A stretch of DNA of 64,000 bases from Exophiala sp. HKRS030 (Eukaryota > Ascomycota > Eurotiomycetes > Chaetothyriales > Herpotrichiellaceae): positions 1,426,001 through 1,490,000 of the forward strand of contig JAHWDD010000008.1 in the NCBI GenBank assembly GCA_023897205.1, read 5' to 3'. The notes below the pieces were generated by a model. That model saw only the letters and a program-made list of their open reading frames with translations, did no database searches and was not told the origin of the DNA. Every line of letters begins with the position of its first letter. The stretch's first letter is position 1. The translations under genes were made by a program, and so were the position numbers. Below are positions 57,801 through 64,000 of this stretch, in pieces.

Positions 57801-59384
57801 AAGACTGCCCAGAGCTGTATGATTTGCGGTTTGGATCTGGTGTAGTTCTCGAAGATGATGGTGTCAGACTCTTGCGACTTGGGATTCCTGGTGATTGCAA
57901 GTCTGAAGACGGTAGTTGAGGCACTGGGTCCGGCTGAGGTGTGGGTGGTGCCTGCGAGATTCGGCTCTGGGGAAGAGGTGGTGCGGGAGGAACGATGGAC
58001 ATCCTCTGCCTCCGTCGAGCATCAGTTGGGCTTACAGTTCTGGCACCCAAACCCGTTGCATGATGGGGCATTACTGATATTCGACGGTTACGATCACTAT
58101 TACCTCCTGGTGTTGTTGTTCTTCCCGGAGTTCCACTTCTTCTGGTTGGAGTATGATGGGCACTGGGTGTTGACCTTAAGGGATCAGGAGTTCTTGATGG
58201 CGTGAGTAGATCTTTTGACGCTTGCCTCTTGGGTGCTAGAGAAGCTCGTCCTTTAATTGTGCCACCTGTTCTTGTGTCTTCAGAGCCGCTTTCTTCTGCT
58301 CTATTGACACCTCTAACGGGTAGACTTTTGATGCTTTCTGCGCTTGACTTTCTTCCACCGGCGCTGGGTCTTCGTTTCATTCCTGATTTGTCCGTTAATC
58401 CAGGAGGGATAAATGTGCCGGGACCGACAGATTTCCTAGGCGCTTTCGTGGTGGTGCCTGCGTTATTGAACGAATTGGGCGGGAAATGGCTTTGTCTTCT
58501 CCCTCGTAGTCCTGATTGTGTGCTACCGGTCATCGACGCCGAGCCCCCGGAATTTCTCGACGCTGTAGATGCCGTCGAATTTTTCCTAGCAATAGGAACT
58601 GTCCCCTGCCCTTTGCGTGAGGGCACGGGAATGGCGGGTTGTGGTGCAGGTTTCTTGCCTTCTGAAAGTGTCTCTGACGATGGAGGTTTTTTGATGGAAG
58701 TGCCTCTTCGGGGAAGTGGGAAATTGTTCAGATTGGGTTCTGTGCCCACTATCGTGTCTTGGAAGTCATCGAAGTTGAAAGTCGGTTCGAGGAAGTTGCC
58801 AAAGTCCAGAGATCCATCCCCCTCTTCCTGCGCCGACGGCTTGGCCTGTATGGATGCGAAGCTGAAGCGAGAAATGTCGTTGATGGATAATTCGCGGGTG
58901 TAAAGATCTTGGGAGGCGACGGCGGACGGGCCTCGTGAGGAATTGAACTGCGGCGTCATAGAGTTGCTGACGGACCTGTTTATATCACGGCAGGAGTTAG
59001 TCGAGGAAGGTGTTTTGGGTAGAGCGTACGGGCCACCACCAACCTTTTCCCCATCCCATGGTCCAGTGGACGCGGGCCCATGGGAGCTTTGGCGCTCGGT
59101 ATTGACGACTGCCTTCGGCGGGAACTAAATGTTGACGCGGTGCTGGCATTGTCACCACCATCACGTCGTGTAGCTATCGAGGCGGACGAAGTTGGGAAGG
59201 CCGAGGGAGGCTTCTTCGGTAGGAGATTTTCTGCTGCAAGATTGAACGTGGTCAGCCAGGATTGATCTGCTGCATTCCTGCTTTGCATGCAGTTCGTACC
59301 ACCATTGTCCGAGTCATCGGTTCTGACAGGATTAGAATATTTCGACTGGCTCGCGGTCGAGGTTGGATGTTGTCGGTAAGGCAT
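54845..59384 (-). CDS. pomA: Pom1-like DYRK-family protein kinase
   Basis: Exons 59384-59044, 58975-55984 and 55933-54845 join to 1473 aa. The first exon is inferred because its frame splices cleanly (KR-SVSNSMTPQFN) into the long second exon. The N-terminal two thirds is Ser/Pro-rich and disordered. Then follows a DYRK homology box (SRIFNLNIFERGEIVDYADI) and a kinase domain (about residues 1050-1350): GKGSFGQVVR loop (about 1063), VAVKIIRN lysine, HCDLKPENILL catalytic loop (about 1181), IDFGSSCF, and YTYIQSRFYRSPEVILG, the tyrosine-containing DYRK activation loop. Closest known relatives are S. pombe Pom1 and Aspergillus PomA, polarity gradient kinases that position division. The C-terminal tail after the domain is basic and Ser/Pro-rich, as expected for a membrane-associating polarity kinase. 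The third exon is required for HCDLKPEN. Confidence 0.9.
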
Positions 59385-60784
59385 CGTTACAACGGCCGTT
59401 CGGAGCCCGCGGGCAGTGTGATGAGGGAAGCCTTCTCTTTCACATACAGCCCGAGTGTCTCGACATTGAACACCCTCAGAGGTGCTCGCTCAGTCCATCT
59501 CCAAGGTATTGAGGATTGAAAGGTGTTTAGGTCAGACGGGCGTCGTCGCGACCAGGCAATGCAGGTGACCGGGGTGCAGATACGGGAGTACTGAAGGATG
59601 ATTCGACCAGTCGAACGGCTGTCCTGTGGCACTGGCAGGGGATGCAGACGCGCGAAGTGGTATGCCGTCAGGGGACCACGAAGATCCGAGGATCTGATAA
59701 CGCAGCTAAAAGAGAAGAAATGCTGAGTGGTTGTAGTTATGGAGTAAGTGAAGTGCTGTAGAGTATTTTCACCCTGGAGACCAAAAGCGAATTCGATGCG
59801 GTGACAACAGCAGGTAATAATCCACGGCTTTTGCTTGCTTTGTTCACTACGGCAATGCTAGTACCTAGAAACTATCGTGTATGGAGGACCTTCAGGCGCT
59901 CGTTGGCGGAAAGCCTCAGCGCGGGACAGGGGTAAGTCAAGCCAAGTACTTTTTAGTGGCCTCGCGTTTTCTAGCCTTCGTACCTGCAAGACTGGACCTC
60001 TAACATCTGCCAGGCTTGCATTGGACCGTATGATCGACTGCTAGCAGGGAAGCACTCTCTGGCTCCTGGGTTCGCCATTGTTTGGTTTGCATCTAGGGAG
60101 TTTGGGGCACAGGGTGGACAATCAACACTGCCTACGCCGCCTTATTTCACTACTACAAGGCACTGAAACTACGGATATTCCTGTACAGTATCCGTAGGGT
60201 TATCAACATACAGTGCAATATTTGTGTGCTCGCTTGCTGCAAAGTGTCCACAAATCATTAAAAGATTGTTGTCGTCGCTGTTTAATCTCGCTCGATGCTT
60301 GTGTCGGAGATTTAGTTAACCATCTTGCCACTTGGTGAACACACCAGATCTGCGCTTTCTCCAGAGTTGCACAGTAGCGAGGTTGGGTTTGATCGCTGAA
60401 GGGCCAGTGAGTGGGATGCTTCATAGTTAGCCATGCTCCCGAAAACCTATCTTCGACTCTAAAGACGCATGGCGATGGCTTCTGCTCTCGTTTCGACCCC
60501 CTGACTTGGACCCTTTAAGGGCCGGCGATGACTTCGAGGCGTCCGGTGGAATAAAGCCACAGCGCCAAGTGAAGTGGCGCCCAGTTGTCCACGTGATGTG
60601 GCTTGCAACATGTCAACACGATGGCTACCAGTCTCGAGTCCCTACTTACTACCGGACTACTTGGAAAACTTGTTGTTTTATTTGTTCTGTCTATATCCTC
60701 CGCCTTGCTGAAAGGGCCTATGGATGGATAGTTCGGAACCCTATTGCCCTTCTGGCTTAGAATAGTGATCTCATCGACTGTGTC
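59385..60784. other. Intergenic upstream of the kinase gene
   Basis: Contains the presumed kinase promoter on the minus strand and, at 60501-60628, a diverged copy of the dispersed repeat found at 44971-45100. Frames of up to 85 codons only. No gene supported. Confidence 0.55.
60501..60628 (-). repeat. Dispersed repeat, copy B (pair with 44971-45100)
   Basis: Minus-strand copy beginning at GGTAGCCATCGTGTTGACAT and running through CACTTCACTTGGCGCTGTGG to CCCTTAAAGGGTCC. Single-base substitutions and one- or two-base indels separate it from copy A. It ends about 155 bp from the isoleucyl-tRNA synthetase fragment, so both may be debris of the same rearrangement, although nothing in the sequence proves this. 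Confidence 0.8.
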
Positions 60785-60982
60785 TCAAGGGAGGTTGATT
60801 ATTTCTCCAGCATATCCGCTCAACTTTTTCAGTTCTTCAGCACTACCAATGGCAATGACTTCAGAGTAGTCCTCGTTCGGCCACAGCGGAATGGATGTTC
60901 CCCAGTATCGACTTCGGGAGAGATTCCAGTCGCGAGCGTCTTTGATCCATTCTCCAAAGCGTTTCTCCTTGACAGGGTAGAG
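60785..60982 (-). pseudogene. Isoleucyl-tRNA synthetase gene fragment
   Basis: Minus-strand reading gives 65 residues ending in a stop: [20 protein letters not shown] then [20 protein letters not shown] and [20 protein letters not shown]. This is the conserved class I isoleucyl-tRNA synthetase segment with the ...DW-x-(L/I)SRxRxWGxxIPxW signature, just before the part that reads GS-EEL-LSG. The frame opens about ten codons further upstream and then meets a stop; downstream it ends after INLP. The rest of the enzyme (HIGH and KMSKS sites, editing domain) is absent nearby. A working enzyme is about 1,050-1,100 residues, so this is an orphaned piece, not a gene. The genome must carry a complete copy elsewhere. 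Confidence 0.88.
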
Positions 60983-61784
60983 CTTCGCCCGTGAAAATAT
61001 GGGATGAGCCTCACATCAAATCCTGAATCAATTGCGTCGGAGCGCGGGCTGCGGTAGCTACAAAAGTGCATGTGCTATCCAAAGGTCGAGCCATTCTCTC
61101 AAAGGGAACATCTCCGATCTTGGCTTTTCGATCCTATTGCCCGAGATCAATCCGCAATGTTTCGTGGCGACAAGGGTCGGCGTGTGCCATGATCGTTTAA
61201 AGGCCGACTTCAAGGCGGCGATGGGGAACATGGACAGGATGCCACTCAGATGCTGGGAAAAGGTCTGGAAAATCATTGATACTTGAGATCAAGGTACTAG
61301 TACCCAGCCAAAAGTTGATTCCTTACTGCATTGGATCTCGCATAGAGTGACTGAATGCTAGGGTAGACACTTGTAGAACATAACATTAATTATCGCGTTA
61401 CATACTTAGATATCTCTCTCGCAGTACTCGCAAAAGACATTCACTTTTAAGAGCGGAATCGAGTCTCGAAAAAGAGAACGAACTCATATCGATATCAATA
61501 AATCTTCCGTAAACTGATCTGAACATATCAGCGCACAAATATCCAGATCAACGAATAGATGCACTAAAGTGACAACAAAGTATGTACCGAATAACCCCTT
61601 GTAAACTTCACAAGGGAAGGTTCCGGATTATTGTTTCTCCGGACTACCCAAGCAGATGCAGGACCGTCGTGGTCCTATTGGCTAGTGTGGGGAGGCATGT
61701 AAACAAACCATTTCGAGTGTAAATAACCCTCAAAGCAAGGCGGCGACAACCTCAAAAGCACAGGAGATCTTTCAACTAAGCAAA
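60983..61784. other. Intergenic and condensin leader
   Basis: About 800 bp with no supported gene. The minus frame at 61276-61058 (72 codons) shows no link to the nearby tRNA-synthetase fragment. The last 200 bases are the presumed promoter and leader of the condensin gene; CAAAATG is a good start context. Confidence 0.5.
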
Positions 61785-64000
61785 ATGTCGGTTGGCGAGA
61801 TCTTTTCTGACGCGCAGAGATCTCTTGTTGGGCACAAGACTCTTGCAAAACGCCTTCGCCGACTCGAAAACACGCCCAATTTTGAGGCGCATATCAAGCA
61901 ATGCATCTTCCGTCTTTTGGACGTCAGCAAATCCGAAGTTGCAGGCAACAGAGTCATCAAATTCCTCACTGTGTATCTCGAAGCGGCCGAAGCGACCAAC
62001 CAAAGCACGTCGTCCATACTTCTCGCGCTGCTCCCGTTCCTATGTGCCAAAGACAAAACCGTCCGGTACAGAGCCACACAGCTGGTGTCGCAAATCCTGG
62101 GAGTTTTGAGCACCATCGACGACGATCTGTACAAGGTGATCAGGCACGAACTGATTAAGCGCCTACGGGACAAAGTGCCTGCGATCAGGCTGGAGGCAGT
62201 TTTGGCACTGGGAAGATTGGTGGAGAATGAGATGGAGGACGAGGATGAAGAGCAAGACTCCGATGAAGATGTGGCCCCAGGCTTGCTGGAGAAGCTCCTG
62301 GATGTGTTGCAGAATGACACCAACGCCGACGTCAGAAGGGCACTTTTGCTCAACCTGCCCGTCACGCCCAAGACACTACCATACCTTCTCGAAAGGGCGA
62401 GAGACCGTGATGGACCGACCCGTCGGGCACTGTACTCACGCCTCCTGCCGAACCTGGGTGACTTCCGACACCTGTCCCTGTCCATGAGAGAAAAACTCTT
62501 GAGGTGGGGTTTGAGAGACCGCGACGAGAAGGTCCGCAAAGCCGCCGCCCACTTGTTTCGAGCGCGGTGGATTGAGGACTGCGTCGCCTCCCGCAGCGAG
62601 CAAAGTGACGAAGAGAAGAAAGAACAAAAGGGCTTTTACCCACCCAACATTCCGGCGCTTCTGGAACTTCTTGAGAGGATAGACGCCTTGAACACCGGCA
62701 ACGAGGCCGGCGTCGGTCGAGAAGCCATGAAAGAATTCTGGGCGGGGCGGCCTGACTACATGGACGCGGTCACCTTCGACGACGAGTTTTGGGACACTTT
62801 GACTCCGGAATCGGCCTTCATGGCACGCACGTTCAACGATTTCTGCCAGCAGTCCCAAGATCAAAAGCATCAAGTCATGATCGAAGAGAAGATGCCAGAG
62901 GTGACCAGACTCGGATTCCACCTGCAAAAACACATCAACGAGCTACTCGTCAAGGTCCAGAACGCCATCGAAACCGACAGTGACGAGAAGCTGGCCGAAC
63001 AGGCCGAGCAAGAATTCATAGTCGAACAACTCCTCTACATCGCCCAGACGCTCGATTACACCGACGAGGTCGGTCGGAGGAAGATGTTTTCGCTACTCCG
63101 CCACGCGCTATCCATGGCGGACCTTCCGGAGGAGTGCACCCGGCTCGCGGTCGAGGCACTTCGCCTCGTCTGCAACCCCGACGCCGCGGGAGAGCGAGAA
63201 TTCACGTCCGTCGTCCTCGAAGCCATCGCCGAGGTTCACGATAACATCGTGTCCGACGAGGGAGAAGAGGAAGGTGCAGACGCCGACGGCGACGATGATG
63301 CGAGCTTCGTGTCCGCCCGCAGCGAAGTGAGCGACCCGGATTCCAACGCGACGCCCAAGAACAACAACGGCTCCACCGGCAAGAACAAGAAGAACCAAAA
63401 CCTCTCGGAAGAAGAGCAAGAGGCCCAGGCCATCAAGGAGATCGTGATCAATATGAAGTGTCTGCACATAGCGCAGTGCATGCTCCAGAACGTCGCCGGC
63501 AACCTCCAATCCAACATCCACCTTCGCACCATGTTTGACAACCTTGTCATACCGGCCGTCCGGTCTCACGAGGTCTTGATCCGGGAGAGAGGCGTGCAGT
63601 GTCTAGGTCTCTGCTGCCTCCTCGAACCGAAGCTCGCGGACGAGAACATGCGTCTGTTTACGCATTTGCTCAAAAAGGGTCACGAGACCTTGCAAGTGAT
63701 GGCGCTTCAGATCCTGTGTGACATCTTGATGGCTAGAGGCCCTCCCAGTGCATCTCAGTCACAACCCACGACGGTCGAAGGTGGCGGCGGCGGCGGCGCC
63801 GCATCACCCAACAACAATAACGCGGACTCCGCAGGAGATGGGGAACAGACGAACACTGCGGCTGGCAACGCCAACACGAACACCAACATGACGAGTCTCC
63901 TCTCACCCTTCATCAAGGCTCTATCCCCCAACTTTGTCGAGGAGGTCCGCGCCACCGCCACGAGTAGCTTGTGCAAACTCATGCTGTGCGGCTTCTACAA
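61785..64000 (+). CDS. cnd3: Condensin subunit Cnd3/CAP-G, partial
   Basis: Open from ATG 61785 to the window end with no stop, 738 codons present and the C-terminus missing. HEAT-repeat subunit of condensin (Ycg1 in S. cerevisiae, Cnd3 in S. pombe, CAP-G in animals), which binds the Brn1/CAP-H kleisin and grips DNA. Seen: SLVGHKTLAKRLRRLE near the start; repeated HEAT helices such as KDKTVRYRATQLVSQILG, LRDKVPAIRLEAVLALGRLV and NDTNADVRRALLLNLPVT, with KTLPYLLERARD and DRDEKVRKAAAHLFRARW; and a long acidic insertion (about residues 498-545, rich in Asp/Glu). Further C-terminal HEAT segments, RERGVQCLGLCCLLEPKLAD and RATATSSLCKLM, follow. No intron is seen in the part present. A Gly/Asn-rich low-complexity segment (about residues 664-695) interrupts the helices. 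Confidence 0.93.
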   Translation, partial: MSVGEIFSDAQRSLVGHKTLAKRLRRLENTPNFEAHIKQCIFRLLDVSKSEVAGNRVIKFLTVYLEAAEATNQSTSSILLALLPFLCAKDKTVRYRATQLVSQILGVLSTIDDDLYKVIRHELIKRLRDKVPAIRLEAVLALGRLVENEMEDEDEEQDSDEDVAPGLLEKLLDVLQNDTNADVRRALLLNLPVTPKTLPYLLERARDRDGPTRRALYSRLLPNLGDFRHLSLSMREKLLRWGLRDRDEKVRKAAAHLFRARWIEDCVASRSEQSDEEKKEQKGFYPPNIPALLELLERIDALNTGNEAGVGREAMKEFWAGRPDYMDAVTFDDEFWDTLTPESAFMARTFNDFCQQSQDQKHQVMIEEKMPEVTRLGFHLQKHINELLVKVQNAIETDSDEKLAEQAEQEFIVEQLLYIAQTLDYTDEVGRRKMFSLLRHALSMADLPEECTRLAVEALRLVCNPDAAGEREFTSVVLEAIAEVHDNIVSDEGEEEGADADGDDDASFVSARSEVSDPDSNATPKNNNGSTGKNKKNQNLSEEEQEAQAIKEIVINMKCLHIAQCMLQNVAGNLQSNIHLRTMFDNLVIPAVRSHEVLIRERGVQCLGLCCLLEPKLADENMRLFTHLLKKGHETLQVMALQILCDILMARGPPSASQSQPTTVEGGGGGGAASPNNNNADSAGDGEQTNTAAGNANTNTNMTSLLSPFIKALSPNFVEEVRATATSSLCKLMLCGFY

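Noticed and set aside
60829..61071. 80-codon minus frame starting MHFCSYRSP over the synthetase fragment
   Set aside because: It is in another frame from the IleRS-like reading; the conserved signature lies in the neighbouring frame, so this one is a shadow.
1..64000. CRISPR arrays, rRNA, intact transposons or a secondary-metabolite cluster
   Set aside because: No regularly spaced repeats, rRNA-like sequence, transposase or reverse-transcriptase motifs, or PKS/NRPS signatures were seen.

Overview
This is nuclear DNA from a filamentous ascomycete (Pezizomycotina). The genes are single transcription units, often split by 47-160 bp GT-AG introns with recognisable branch points, and there is no operon structure. 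The gene content includes Ste2-like and cAMP-receptor-like GPCRs, a Cys-3/MetR bZIP factor, a Clr5-domain protein, KRE6/SKN1, a Pom1-type DYRK kinase, a peroxin and condensin Cnd3. Exportin CRM1 carries Thr525, the same residue and number as in Aspergillus. I lean to Eurotiomycetes, possibly a black yeast, but the sequence alone does not settle the genus.

Layout. 1-5 kb: an eight-exon MFS sugar transporter, then the wreck of a small fungal protein kinase. 5.4-7.4 kb: a secreted protein made of Thr/Val-rich GTVT repeats. 7.4-9.9 kb: no supportable gene. 9.9-21 kb is the densest block: GNAT acetyltransferase, CENP-N/Chl4 kinetochore protein, MetR-like bZIP, CRM1 exportin, and the PP1 inhibitor Ypi1/PPP1R11. 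21-25.6 kb is gene-poor. 25.6-37.5 kb: a cAMP-receptor-like GPCR, a Clr5 protein, an FMP42-like MFS carrier and KRE6/SKN1. 38-45 kb: a probable multi-exon orphan gene on the minus strand that diverges from a Ste2-like receptor, then a Pex24/Pex28-29-type peroxin. 45-54 kb: mostly intergenic, with a DUF7896-like zinc-binding regulator and a CYSTM microprotein. 54.8-59.4 kb: the Pom1-like kinase in three exons. 60.8 kb: an orphaned fragment of isoleucyl-tRNA synthetase. 61.8 kb to the end: condensin Cnd3/CAP-G, cut by the window edge.

The named genes are mostly housekeeping or signalling genes and do not form a metabolic cluster. Loose themes are cell polarity and wall (Pom1, KRE6), chromosome segregation (Chl4, Cnd3, Ypi1 via PP1), and environmental or mating sensing (two 7TM receptors). 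The least expected content lies between genes: two gene relics, two pairs of diverged dispersed repeats, and a 9-base motif TACTCCGTA/TACGGAGTA found at least 18 times where about 0.5 are expected, outside every coding region called here. I saw no CRISPR array, rRNA, convincing tRNA or intact transposon. All splice models were made by hand from reading frames and GT-AG sites. Multi-exon models were checked for an intact frame, but none has transcript support.
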